Of a DNA stretch of 17,913 bases, positions 7,102-15,100 are shown piece by piece (position 1 is the first letter of the stretch; each line of letters opens with the position of its first letter). The position numbers were made by a program, and so were the translations under genes. Source of the stretch: DASXTW01 sp046726275 (GTDB lineage: Bacteria; Actinomycetota; UBA4738); the NCBI GenBank assembly GCA_046726275.1, contig JBKPAF010000057.1, positions 1 through 17,913 on the forward strand. The letters run 5' to 3'. Below the pieces are notes generated by a model. The model was not told where the DNA came from. It did not search any database and saw nothing but the letters and a program-made list of their open reading frames with translations.

Positions 7102-7485
7102 ATGCGCATCAATCATCAGGTCGTTGTGTTCGATGCCGCAGACCTCGAGGCCGAGAGCAGCTTCTGGGCGGAGGTGCTCGACGGCACCGTCGATGCCGAG
7201 GATGACTGGCACATGGTGATCGTCGATGGTGCGCCTCGGGTCGGGGTTCAACTGGCGCCCAACCACGTCCCGCCGGACTGGCCCGACGGGACACCGCCGC
7301 AGCAGATCCACCTCGATCTGTGGGTCGAGGACTTCGGCGCCGCCCACGATCGGGTCATGTCGCTGGGTGCGAAGGTGCTCAAGGCGGCAAAGGACGTCGA
7401 CGCCGTCGACAACTTCCAGGTCTACGCCGATCCTGCCGGGCATCCGTTCTGCCTGTGCTGGGTCCAACGACGCGAGCAGCCATAG
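7102..7485 (+). CDS. VOC-superfamily (glyoxalase-like) protein
   Basis: 127 residues. A first beta-alpha-beta-beta-beta module starts INHQVVVFDAADLEAESSFW and contains GVQLAP. The second contains QQIHLDLWVEDFGAAHDRV, LGAKVLKAAKDV and VYADPAGHPFCLC. This is the Glyoxalase_6-like VOC pattern, with candidate metal ligands H5 and the His of QIHLDL. Members include dioxygenases, lyases and antibiotic-binding proteins; the substrate is not predictable. The start at ATG 7102 is preceded by AGAAAGGA seven bases upstream; a longer in-frame start at 7045 adds a non-conserved leader. It is convergent with the DUF1801 gene, with a GC-rich hairpin between them. Confidence 0.85.
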   Translation: MRINHQVVVFDAADLEAESSFWAEVLDGTVDAEDDWHMVIVDGAPRVGVQLAPNHVPPDWPDGTPPQQIHLDLWVEDFGAAHDRVMSLGAKVLKAAKDVDAVDNFQVYADPAGHPFCLCWVQRREQP

Positions 7486-7502
7486 CCTGAGCTGTTTGCG
7501 GT

Positions 7503-7553
7503 GTGTGGGCCCCAGATATCACTTCGAGGTGGGGCCCGCTTGGCCCCCCACAC
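7503..7553. terminator. GC-rich hairpin between convergent genes, possible bidirectional terminator
   Basis: GTGGGGCC (7529-7536) can pair with GGCCCCCCAC (7542-7551) around a short loop. An outer arm GTGTGGGCC (from 7503) can compete for the same CCCCCCACAC strand. The element lies exactly between the stops of two convergent genes. A long T-tract is missing on either side, so its strength is uncertain. Confidence 0.4.
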
Positions 7554-7964
7554 TCATTTCCAACCGCGAACGCGCCCTGCCTGTTCGATCCACTTGCGCA
7601 TCATGGGTGCCTGCGCCTCTTCGAGCGTCTTCACCTTCACGTAGCGGGTCCGTTCGGTGGCTCCAAGCGGCGGCGGCGAGTCGAATTCCGCGCCGCCGAA
7701 GAAGACGACATTCACGGAGACGTCGTAGGCGACCATCTCGATCATCCACCAGAGTTCTGGCAACCCGTAGTACGCCTTCTTCCACTTGACGGCGTACTGA
7801 AGGCTGGGGATTGTCTCGCGGATCAATTCGTCCAGCCCCTGGACGGTGGGATGCAGGCCGGGCATCACGCTCCGGATCCAGTCGTCGATCTCGGCGTGGT
7901 TATCCGTCGGCACAGGCGGCCGTCGGGCCGTGCTTGACCGCGGAGTCTTCCCCCTCGATTTCAT
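7554..7964 (-). CDS. DUF1801 domain protein
   Basis: 136 residues from ATG 7964, which has a very strong AGGAGGAGG site just upstream; the longer in-frame start would bypass it. The first ~20 residues are basic and disordered (MKSRGKTPRSSTARRPP). Then come IDDWIRSVMPGLHPTVQGL, IRETIPSLQYAVKWKKAYYG, a WWMIEMVAYDVSVNVVFFGG strand pair and RYVKVKTLEEAQAP. This matches the DUF1801 (YdhG-like) alpha/beta fold, including the conserved W-K-x-P/A-x-Y-G turn. Biochemical function is unknown for the family. No operon partner: the gene upstream is about 185 bases away. Confidence 0.85.
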   Translation of the reverse strand: MKSRGKTPRSSTARRPPVPTDNHAEIDDWIRSVMPGLHPTVQGLDELIRETIPSLQYAVKWKKAYYGLPELWWMIEMVAYDVSVNVVFFGGAEFDSPPPLGATERTRYVKVKTLEEAQAPMMRKWIEQAGRVRGWK

Positions 7965-8149
7965 GCCTCCTCCTACCGTCCAGGTTCCGCGAGTGACAGT
8001 CACGAGCGAAAGTCCGGGCCGATGACCATAGGAAGCCGGTCCATCGCAATAATGTTCGTCGATCGTGGCGACGACGACCGTATCACCCTCAAGGCTATGC
8101 GCACCGCTCCAAGTTGACGGGCCAAGTGCTTCCAGGCGGTGAGCGGCGT

Positions 8150-8500
8150 CTACATCGACTGGTAGGGCGTGAAGAGAACCGGGACCTCGCTGCCGGCCAA
8201 CTTCGCTCTGAGCTCTGCGCTCGGCTCACCGAGGAGTTCGCCGTGAACCACGGAGACCGTCGCAAGGATCGCCTCCGATAGGTCGGCAAGGTGCGCGGCG
8301 TGCTCGATGAGCGCCTCGGAGTCCCTGAACCGCTCGAGGACGATGCACTCGGAGTGGTCGTCGTTGAAGTAGATGTCGTATTGCAGCGTTCCGGTGTCCT
8401 TGGTCCGCACGATCTCCATGGCTTGAGCGGACAAGCGCTTGAACTCCTCGACCTTGCCCTCATGAAACTTGAACCGAGCGATGCCCTGAAGCTCACTCAT
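8150..8500 (-). CDS. Antibiotic biosynthesis monooxygenase (ABM)-like dimeric alpha-beta barrel protein
   Basis: 116 residues from ATG 8500, with GGAGG seven bases upstream; a longer in-frame start at 8578 is not supported. The sequence MSELQGIARFKFHEGKVEEF, an LSAQAMEIVRTKDTGTLQYD helix-strand, ECIVLERFRDSEALIEH and HAAHLADL follows the ABM/YgiN-like ferredoxin fold order: a strand with a K/G-rich turn, a helix, a T-L-Q-Y-D strand, the ERF/E-x-Y strand and an HxxxHL helix. Such proteins are cofactor-free quinol monooxygenases or heme or stress-related enzymes acting as dimers; substrate unknown. It stands alone, with about 280 bases before the tRNA-Lys gene. Confidence 0.82.
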   Translation of the reverse strand: MSELQGIARFKFHEGKVEEFKRLSAQAMEIVRTKDTGTLQYDIYFNDDHSECIVLERFRDSEALIEHAAHLADLSEAILATVSVVHGELLGEPSAELRAKLAGSEVPVLFTPYQSM

Positions 8501-8592
8501 GCTCCGGCCTCCAGACTTCTGCGTTGCTGGCTGGGGATTGACGCGCTCGGTTGCCCGGGCAAGCGTCCTCCCGATCATGGTACGCGGACTGC

Positions 8593-8614
8593 CGGCCGGG
8601 CAATCGCCCGGCCG
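8593..8614. repeat. Perfect 9-bp inverted repeat (hairpin) in intergenic DNA
   Basis: CGGCCGGGC-AATC-GCCCGGCCG forms a perfect nine-pair stem with a four-base loop. It lies about 170 bases downstream of the tRNA-Lys 3' end and about 90 bases upstream of the ABM-like gene start. No T-tract follows on either strand. It could be a factor-assisted terminator for the tRNA transcript or a processing signal. Confidence 0.45.
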
Positions 8615-8783
8615 CGCGCAGAGACGACGCGAGCATCGGTCGAGGGCGGGAAGTCGAGCGATTTAGCCGTGTGAAGCCGGGTAGCGCTGGATCGGGGTTG
8701 GAACCAAGGCGATTGGGTCCGTCGAGGCTCGCGCCCGGGAAATGGCTTCGGACCTGCACGAACGCACGATCCGGCGGCTGCTG

Positions 8784-8858
8784 TGGGCCCTACAGGATTC
8801 GAACCTGTGACGCGCAGATTAAGAGTCTGCCGCTCTAACCGGACTGAGCTAAGGGCCC
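8784..8858 (-). tRNA. tRNA-Lys (anticodon CTT)
   Basis: A 75-base cloverleaf. Acceptor GGGCCCT pairs fully with AGGGCCC and the discriminator is A. The D-arm is GCTC...GAGC, the anticodon stem GCAGA/TCTGC encloses CTCTTAA, and the T-arm ACAGG/CCTGT encloses TTCGAAT. Anticodon CTT reads AAG. CCA is not encoded. It lies 37 bases downstream of the tRNA-His CCA on the same strand, so the two may be co-transcribed, although a good TATACT -10-like box (8864-8869) just upstream of the mature 5' end could give it its own promoter. Confidence 0.96.
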
Positions 8859-8863
8859 AGGGA

Positions 8864-8869
8864 AGTATA
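8864..8869 (-). promoter_or_regulatory. Possible -10 element for tRNA-Lys
   Basis: TATACT on the minus strand lies five bases before the mature tRNA 5' end. No convincing -35 hexamer is seen 17 bases upstream, where the tRNA-His 3' end lies, so this is tentative. Confidence 0.25.
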
Positions 8870-8898
8870 ACGAGGCGCCTCTGGTGACCGGACTGTGG

Positions 8899-8972
8899 GG
8901 TGACCGAGGGGACTCGAACCCCCAACCCCCAGGACCACAACCTGGTGCTCTAACCGATTGAGCTACGGCCAC
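8899..8972 (-). tRNA. tRNA-His (anticodon GTG)
   Basis: A 74-base cloverleaf. Acceptor GTGGCCG pairs with CGGTCAC (one G:T). The D-arm is GCTC/GAGC, the anticodon stem CCAGG/CCTGG encloses TTGTGGT, and the T-arm GGGGG/CCCCT encloses TTCGAGT. The histidine identity elements are present: an extra G at -1 (base 8973) opposite discriminator C73. CCA follows directly (8898-8896), so the 3' end is encoded, unlike in the adjacent tRNA-Lys. A TAGAAT box at 8987-8992 is a possible -10 element for it. Confidence 0.96.
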
Positions 8973-9201
8973 CGTGCCCGAATTCGATTCTAACAGCGAG
9001 GCTGGAGGGCCTTGGCGTCGCGCCGCATCGACTGCCCGACGGTTTCGCCTGATCTGGCCAGGGGAAATCTGAAGACCGGGCTCTCGAGGGATACTGCCCG
9101 CCTTCGCGGGGCTCGGGTGATCTAAGCCGTTCGACGTAGGTAGGAGTTAGATAGTTCGTCTCGTATCGCAGAGGTGGAGAGCCTGACATCATGATGACGA
9201 C

Positions 9202-9393
9202 GTGAACTGCCCTCTGTGCGGCTCGGAGCGGGTGATCATCCTTGTGCACTCGCTCCGCGCGCTCTGCTCGGAGTGCATGATGCAGTGGGCTCCTCCCGAC
9301 GAGCATCCGGACGTCCTGACCGCGGCAGATTCTGCGGCGAAAATTCGCGCGATCAGGTCGGCGGATGGGCAACTGCCGGGGGCTGCGTCCTAG
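9202..9393 (+). CDS. Zinc-ribbon microprotein (63 aa), copy 2
   Basis: A 63-residue product starting MNCPLCGSERVIILVHSLRA. Cysteines C3, C6, C22 and C25 form CPxC and CSEC knuckles, with W29 after them. The pattern CPxCxS-x-R-[VI]...S-x-R-A/R...C-x2-C-x3-W matches the microprotein at 3588-3776, although the rest differs. The only in-frame start is this GTG, because a TGA lies six codons upstream; the nearest purine-rich site (AGGTGGAGAG) is rather far, so the start is less secure than in copy 1. The C-terminal half is unremarkable and probably disordered. Function unknown. Confidence 0.55.
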   Translation: MNCPLCGSERVIILVHSLRALCSECMMQWAPPDEHPDVLTAADSAAKIRAIRSADGQLPGAAS

Positions 9394-9439
9394 TCAAGCA
9401 CACACATTGACGCGCCGGGCCCGGATGCCTGAGCCGGAT

Positions 9440-9910
9440 TCAGGCAGGGACGACCCTTCTGTTCCCTCCCTGGACTCGTGGGGCGCATTCGCCGGGAACG
9501 TCGCACGGGTGCAGGCATGCCCGCAGACCGGCGCAACCTCCATCACAATCCGGGTCTACCGGAGCGCACCGCTCCCCTGGCAGCATGCAGTCTGCATCGG
9601 TCTGGCATATCGGGTCAGAAAAGTCGCAGTAGGCACAGATCCAACAGACGCAGTCGTTGCTCAGGGTGACGTTGCACCCAAAGCCAAAGCAGTCCCCGGT
9701 GCAGCCCACACCCGGATCAGTGCATGCGGGATCGGTGAATGGGCAGCCGAACGCCCGGATCGGACGACAACCGGGCGACTGGGCATAGGCAGGAACCCGT
9801 ATCGAGGAGATTACGGGGGCAGACCATACGATGGCGGTCCCGGCGCCAATTCGCTTGAGCAGGCGTCGACGAGAGATCGGCTGATTCTGTGTTTCCTCGA
9901 TCTCGACCAC
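9440..9910 (-). CDS. Tat-exported cysteine-rich protein
   Basis: 156 residues from a GTG. The twin-arginine signal SRRRLLK (13-19) fits the S-R-R-x-F/L-L-K consensus, followed by a hydrophobic region (about 21-40) and a likely cleavage site AYA|QS after residue 43. The mature part of about 113 residues holds 18 cysteines in short CxC, CxxC and CxxxC groups plus many D/G/P residues (for example NDCVCWICAYCDF, DPDCDGGCAGLRACLHPC). Tat export implies folding or cofactor loading before export; the cysteines could bind metal or form disulfides outside. I do not recognise a named domain. A stem GCCTGA/TCAGGC (9427-9445) overlaps its stop codon. Confidence 0.75.
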   Translation of the reverse strand: MVEIEETQNQPISRRRLLKRIGAGTAIVWSAPVISSIRVPAYAQSPGCRPIRAFGCPFTDPACTDPGVGCTGDCFGFGCNVTLSNDCVCWICAYCDFSDPICQTDADCMLPGERCAPVDPDCDGGCAGLRACLHPCDVPGECAPRVQGGNRRVVPA

Positions 9911-10022
9911 CTCGCACCCGGGCGTACACGAGGAGTCTCGACCTGCACGCTTCCGAGCTGATGCGTCAACCGCGGTAGTTTGCCTAGTCCATCAGTTGGG
10001 ACTGGTGCAGATTCGGTGGAAG

Positions 10023-10064
10023 CGCGCCGGGCAGGATTCGAACCTGCGACCCGCTGCTTAGAAG
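10023..10064 (-). tRNA. Truncated tRNA-Arg(TCT): 3' fragment, likely attachment-site remnant
   Basis: The minus strand reads CTTCTAA (a full anticodon loop, anticodon TCT), then GCAGC, a T-arm GCAGG-TTCGAAT-CCTGC and an acceptor 3' strand CCGGCGC plus G. The 5' half is missing: the bases before the loop (GATAG) cannot pair with GCAGC, and no GCGCCGG acceptor strand is present upstream. Such a fragment, cut at the anticodon loop, is what site-specific integration into a tRNA gene leaves behind. From its orientation, host DNA lies to the left and the element to the right. A D-arm-like stretch (GCTCAACCCCGGATAG) directly before the break leaves a decayed full tRNA gene as an alternative. The rest of 9911-10246 holds no gene I can support. 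Confidence 0.7.
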
Positions 10065-10246
10065 CTATCCGGGGTTGAGCGCTGTGCTCACCAGGGGTTT
10101 TGCCTCGCCCTAGCCGAGCGTCGGCGTCCAGTTATCGGGTGCTCACGGCCCTTGGCGAATGCTTCGCGATCACTGGCACTACGTCCAGAGATTCGTGTGG
10201 CACGCGCACGCAGGGTCACAGATCTGGAACGCGTTAGGCTTCGGGC

Positions 10247-10615
10247 GTGGTCAGCATGAGTCAACCGTCGGTGGCCTCATTGCTTGTCGAACCAAGATCG
10301 AAAAGGAACACTCTCGCTGCTGCCACCGGGTTTCTAGTGCCTAAGGATGACTCGCTCTATCTCGTGACGAATCGCCACGTCGTCCGGGGTAAACACAACC
10401 AGACCGACGAAATCATGCACACCTCGGGTGCAGTGCCAGATGAACTGGGTGTCGTCCACAATGTCGCCGGTAGGCTCGGTCAATGGAGGAGGGAACTCGA
10501 GCCCTTGCTTGACAAGGACGGTCGACCACTCTGGCTCGAGCATTCCGGATGTGGTGGCCTTGTAATAGACGGCTCAGATGGCAGCGATCGAAGGTGCTCA
10601 AACTGGAGGGTGTGA
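10247..10615 (+). pseudogene. Trypsin-like serine peptidase, truncated and frameshifted
   Basis: 122 codons from GTG 10247 (ATG 10256 is an alternative). Residues 27-49, ATGFLVPKDDSLYLVTNRHV followed by VRG, carry the catalytic-His motif TNRHVV (H44) of trypsin-like (S1-type) peptidases, followed by the usual HTSGAVPDELGVVHN and DGRPLWLEH. At the point where the catalytic Asp motif should come, the frame changes: the +1 frame at 10545-10562 reads PDVVAL and then hits TAA TAG. No Ser motif (GNSGGP-like) follows, so the second half of the protease is gone. Trypsin-like peptidases accompany CHAT and STAND-NTPase genes in bacterial conflict modules, which fits the neighbours. The frame after its TGA continues open into the CHAT gene. 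Confidence 0.65.
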
Positions 10616-10660
10616 GCAGATGCCGGGACGGGGGAGACCCGCAGGTGCGGGTTTGATGTC

Positions 10661-12010
10661 TTGACGACCTCCAAGGGAGTGACATGTCCACAGTGCGCCT
10701 ACGTCAGCGACTCGGTCAGGGCGAGGTTCTGTCCTAGCTGCGGTGCGCCCTTTCCGAGTGTTCTGCCGGCTTCCTCAGGTCCAGTGCGGCCGGGACGCAG
10801 CCCCCCACGCGAAACGGACAGAATTGACTTTTCCGACTTCGCTCTCCGCGCCTGGAGAACCAACCGAAGCAGCGTGGAGGTGCTCATTCAGCAATCTCCG
10901 GTGGGTGATCTTCGGAATCCAGTCTCGTCACGTGGCGAAGGCGATCGTCGCAGACTGCAGACCGAGATCCCATCCCTTTACTCAAGTTGGGGGCCAACTG
11001 CACTTGAGAGGGCCGTGGGTCTAGGCAGGCGGCTCGCTCAAACGCTATTGCCTCCTGCTGTCTTTAGCATGCTCACTAGAGCCCTCGACCGGCTGGAGCC
11101 TGATCAGGGGCTTCGGCTTCGCTTGTGTCTGGACGATTCTCTGGTTGACCTCCCCTGGGAGTTCCTGTATCGACCTGACGTCAAGCGAGGAAGATGGGGG
11201 GGTTTCTTGGCTCTGGATCGGCGCATCTCGCTTGTCCGAGAGGCTCCGAGGTCGGTGCGCGTACCCCGCCCCTCCCGGCGACGAGAGCGCCTGTTGTTCG
11301 CAGGCACACCCTGGCCTGGCCACAAGGAATGGGGGGTCGAAGAGGAATATCGTCTGCTCGCGGCTGCGCTTCAGCCAGTACAAGACTATCTATCGACCGA
11401 ATTCGTCAATGCCTCAGGAGACAATTTGGAGGGAGCGTTGCTATCCAGATGCGCTCTGCTCCACTACGCCGGTCACACTCACGTGGCAGACGGAGAGGGA
11501 TTCCTATTTCGCGAGATTCGTCAAGATGCACCCACCGGCGCTATGTCGTCGGAGCTGCTTGCCACCTTGCTCGCTCGATGCAAGTGCAGGCTCGCTGTCT
11601 TCAGCGCTTGCGACAGTGGCCGGTGGGAATTCGTTGAGCCGTTGCTTCGAATGGGTGTTCCAGCCGTGATCGGACACCAGGGATGCCCCTCGGTCAGGGG
11701 CATCCTGGCTTTCTACGAGAAGCTCTACTCCTCGTTGGCCATCGGGCTGTCTCTGGACGAGGCTGTGACATGGGCCCGCCTCTCCCTGCTGGAGGTCAAT
11801 GAAGGTATGACCGCGCAGACCTGCGAATGGGGAGCATTCATGGTGTACATGCCCACCAGTGAGCCGGTCTTGATGCCACGCCCATCGACTCCCGCGGTAC
11901 GCACCCAGCAAGACGCCACGCGCCGATCACGGCACCAGACCATCATCAACGTCGTACAGAATATCGGTACTGCGAGTGGCCAGGTAACCGGCGTTTCGGC
12001 CCTGCCATGA
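10661..12010 (+). CDS. CHAT-domain cysteine protease with N-terminal zinc ribbon and C-terminal beta-motif
   Basis: 449 residues from TTG 10661; GTG 10679 is possible but has poor spacing. A zinc ribbon CPQC-x11-CPSC (C9, C12, C24, C27) is followed by a linker and a CHAT (caspase HetF-associated with TPRs) domain at about 70-400. Seen there are LPWEFLY (164-170), the catalytic His in LLHYAGHTH (H271) and catalytic Cys in VFSACDSG (C317), then GVPAVIGHQ and the FYEKLYSSLAIGLSLDEAV helix, all as in active CHAT proteases. The extreme C-terminus (428-448) is a Gly/Asn/Gln-rich motif, INVVQNIGTA-SG-QVTGV, resembling an insert of the neighbouring NACHT protein. CHAT proteases are effectors of immunity and cell death; this is probably the effector of the NACHT-WD40 protein. 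It is convergent with that gene; 12011-12184 holds nothing clear. Confidence 0.88.
   Translation: MTTSKGVTCPQCAYVSDSVRARFCPSCGAPFPSVLPASSGPVRPGRSPPRETDRIDFSDFALRAWRTNRSSVEVLIQQSPVGDLRNPVSSRGEGDRRRLQTEIPSLYSSWGPTALERAVGLGRRLAQTLLPPAVFSMLTRALDRLEPDQGLRLRLCLDDSLVDLPWEFLYRPDVKRGRWGGFLALDRRISLVREAPRSVRVPRPSRRRERLLFAGTPWPGHKEWGVEEEYRLLAAALQPVQDYLSTEFVNASGDNLEGALLSRCALLHYAGHTHVADGEGFLFREIRQDAPTGAMSSELLATLLARCKCRLAVFSACDSGRWEFVEPLLRMGVPAVIGHQGCPSVRGILAFYEKLYSSLAIGLSLDEAVTWARLSLLEVNEGMTAQTCEWGAFMVYMPTSEPVLMPRPSTPAVRTQQDATRRSRHQTIINVVQNIGTASGQVTGVSALP
11942..12004 (+). other. C-terminal motif of the CHAT protease shared with the NACHT protein
   Basis: Encodes residues 428-448: I-I-N-V-V-Q-N-I-G-T-A-S-G-Q-V-T-G-V and three more. 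It follows a basic linker (RRSRH) and ends one residue before the stop. Alternating hydrophobic and small or polar residues suggest a short beta-strand or amyloid-like signalling motif. The partner motif is at 15470-15547 on the minus strand. Confidence 0.55.
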
Positions 12011-12184
12011 GCCGCGAAGGAATGTGCCTGCTGACAGCAGCCCGGCTGCACCAGGACGCTCCACGGCATTTCATCCGCAGGGATTCGATGAGCCCCTCTA
12101 GGGCGGGGACGCCCGGACCTTCCTGTCTCGGTGGGTCACCAGGTAGCTTCTCCACCGGCCCTTGATCAACCTAGGCCTACCGAG

Positions 12185-15100
12185 TTACGGGGAATGCCAT
12201 GTCTGGTAGTACAGGCTCCCAGCGGCGTCGCCGACTAGGATGGAGCCATCCTCGGATGGCGACCCTAGGGTCGTGATCGCTCCATCGAGAGCTGCGACAC
12301 CTAACATGACGCCGCGGTCCAGGTCCCACCGGCCTAGGCGGCGGTCGAACGCTCCCGATACGACTTGTGAGCCATCTGGGGTCGAGCGGATCGTCAGGGG
12401 AGGTGCCGTCGATTCGACCGCTGGCATGGGGTGGCCCTCCAGAACGCGCACCTCGCTCCCCTCTTCCAAAGTCCACACACGGAGGCGTCCGTCGCGCCCC
12501 CCAGCGATAACCCTGTTAGGTGGAACGATGGATAGGGCGACGACTTCTGCGTCGGGCGTATCACGTGACCACAGCAAGTCACCCGTGAGTGGATTCCATG
12601 CCCGCACACTCAGATCCTGAGACCCAGAGACCACTCGCTGCCCGTCTGGAGTGACAGACATAGTGGTCACTGGACCCCGATGGCCGTGGAGCGTTTCGAT
12701 CGAGTCTCCCGTTCTCAGGCTCCATATCCGCAGGGTGAAATCGTTTGAAGCAGACACGGCCCGATCATTCAGGAGCAGGGCCACTCTCCACACCGGCCCT
12801 GTGTGCCCAGTGAGCCTCTGTAGCAGTTTCCCATTCGCCAGATCCCATAGGCACAGTTCATGGTCCCAGGACCCCGAGAGGACCTGCTCGCCGTCCGGAG
12901 AGATCACCAGGCAGAGCACCGCCGCTCGGTGTCCCTTGAGGGTTTTGATCTCTTCGCCTGCAACCGGATCCCATACCTTGAGCGTGCCGTCCCATGATCC
13001 TGTAACGGCCATTGTCGCGTCGGCTCTGAGGGCCACAGCGCTAATGCGTTCAGCGTGTCCGGTCAGGACATGCAGCTCGCGGCCGTTCTCCAGGTCCCAG
13101 ATTCGAGCCGTACGGTCACGCGAGCCCGAAATCCCGACGTGGCCGTCCGAAACCTCAGCGAGGTCGTCGATTGCATCCGCATGCCCTTCATGGGTCGCAT
13201 GCTCCGGGCGTTCTTGGGGTTTCCAAACCTTCACCGTCCGATCCCAGGAGCCCGACACCACTCTCGTCCCAGTCGCGCTGGCCGCGACTGCCCACACCTG
13301 GTCCTCATGTCCCGTGAGAGTGTGCGTCTCACGACCGGACTCCACATCCCAGATCTTGACGGTCCGGTCCCATGAGGCGGATACCGCCGTATGGCCGTCC
13401 GCTGTGAGTGCGACGGCCTCCACATAGTAGCGGTGGCCTTCAAAGGTGCGAAGCGCTCGCCCACTCTTGACATCCCAGAGTCTCAGTGTTTTGTCTCGCG
13501 ACCCCGTCAGGATTCGATCTCCATCACGCGTGATCGCCACAGCACTGACCTGTCCGTCGTGCCCTCGGAACTCGGCAACTTCCTGTCCCACATCAACGTC
13601 CCAAGACTTGGCCGTCCCATCCCACGAGCCGGAGACAGCCACTCGCCCCTCGGGTGATAGGGCCACGTCGAGTACCGGTCCCTCGTGGCCAGAGAGCCTG
13701 AATAGTTCCGTTCCCGCATCCAAGTCCCAGACCCTCACTGTGCCATCCCAGGAGCCGGAGACTCCTCGATGTCCGTCGTCGGTGATGGCCACCGCCATCA
13801 CCGAGTCTGTGTGACCTGTGAGCGTGAGGAGTTCTTGGCCCTTCTCGATGTCCCAGAGCCTGACCGTGCTGTTCCTTGATCCTGATAGAGCTCGTCGACC
13901 ATCTGCGGTGATGGCGACGGCTGCCACAGCGTTCATGCGCTTTGATGGGAACAGGACCGCTCTTCCGGCCTCGGTGTCCCACACGGGCCTTGGGCGACTC
14001 ACGCCGGTCCAGCCTCGTACCTGAGCGGTTTTGATTTCTTCCTGTTCGCTCGCTTGCGGCGAGAGGAGGTAAACAAGATTCCCGTCCGCCAAGTTCCACA
14101 CTCGTAGCGTCCCGTCGGTTGAGCCAGACACGGCGCGGAGGCCGTCAGCGGATATTGCGACTGCGCGCACCGGTCCATCGTGGCCAGTGAGCGTCCGCTC
14201 GAGTTGGCCGGATTCTCCGCGGGAGCGCCACCGAAGCCGCCAATAGGGAAGTCGGAGCGATTGCAGCCGCCGGTCGGCAGCGTCCGCTACCTCTTCAAAG
14301 CCCAGGACAAGGGCTCGATTCCGAATCTGCTGGGCGAAGAAGGCCGGTATTCGCTCACGATCCCATGCGTGAAGGTTGTGGCCTTCCAGATCCACCACTC
14401 GCAGGATCGACCCCACGGGGATGTTCTCAGGCAACAACTCGAAGGCCAGACGGAGATCCTGATGGGCCTCCTCGACCCCGAGAGGCGCAGTCTTTGCCTC
14501 CAAGAATCCGATGTTGGTAAGCAACCCCTCGAGCACTTGCGCTTGCTCCGTCCGCGTCTTGTGCCGGCCGGTGCCCCGGATGGCCTCAATGACATGGATG
14601 GGGGTGTGCCTTAGGGCATAGGAATCGGTGCAGTGGACCCAATCCTCTCCGTAGGTCTGAATGAAGTAAGCGCCGATGGCCTGATTGTGAAGTGCGGGAT
14701 ACACACGGAATTCGGAATCCTCGACTAAGAAGTCACGGAAGGACTGGTGGTAAATGCGGTATCGCCCCTCAGGATCAGGGCCGACGAGGTATTGACGGCA
14801 TGCATTAATCGTGTCATGCGTGCGGTCCTCGGGGAGGTCGATGATGTCGCCGATCTGTTCCGGTGTGAATCCAGCACCTCGTGCTGCGGTAAGGACGCCA
14901 AGCACTGGCCGATATCGATCCTCCCATCGCTCTTGGTCCCTGGCGAGTTCACGTCGGACGAACTCGCGGTAGTGGCCCTTGAGTCCGTCTGGCAGGCGCA
15001 GGCCCCCTGGATCCACGTCCTCGGGGTGAGGCTCGGCAAGCAGGCTGTCCACCACGTACCGCGCGTATAGAAAGTTCCCCCCTCCGGCCGCGGCGACCTT

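Noticed and set aside
6853..7467. Minus-strand 204-aa frame opposite the VOC gene
   Set aside because: The + strand VOC protein has clear domain motifs and a good ribosome site; the minus frame has no recognisable motifs.
9427..9445. GCCTGA/TCAGGC stem as an intrinsic terminator after the second zinc-ribbon gene
   Set aside because: Six-pair stem with a seven-base loop, no T-tract, and it overlaps the stop codon of the convergent Tat-exported gene; too weak to call.
9365..9961. Plus-strand 198-aa frame over the Tat/Cys-rich gene
   Set aside because: It overlaps the minus-strand gene, which has a textbook Tat signal and cleavage site, and shows no motif itself.
10030..10105. A complete functional tRNA-Arg at the 10.0-10.1 kb site
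   Set aside because: The anticodon 5' stem strand does not pair with GCAGC and the 5' acceptor strand is absent, so only the 3' part is supported.
12240..13814. Long + strand open frames opposite the WD40 gene (for example 12651-13427 and 13446-13814)
   Set aside because: They are mirror frames of repetitive WD40 coding sequence; their products are Ser/Arg/Pro-rich with periodic repeats and no recognisable domain.
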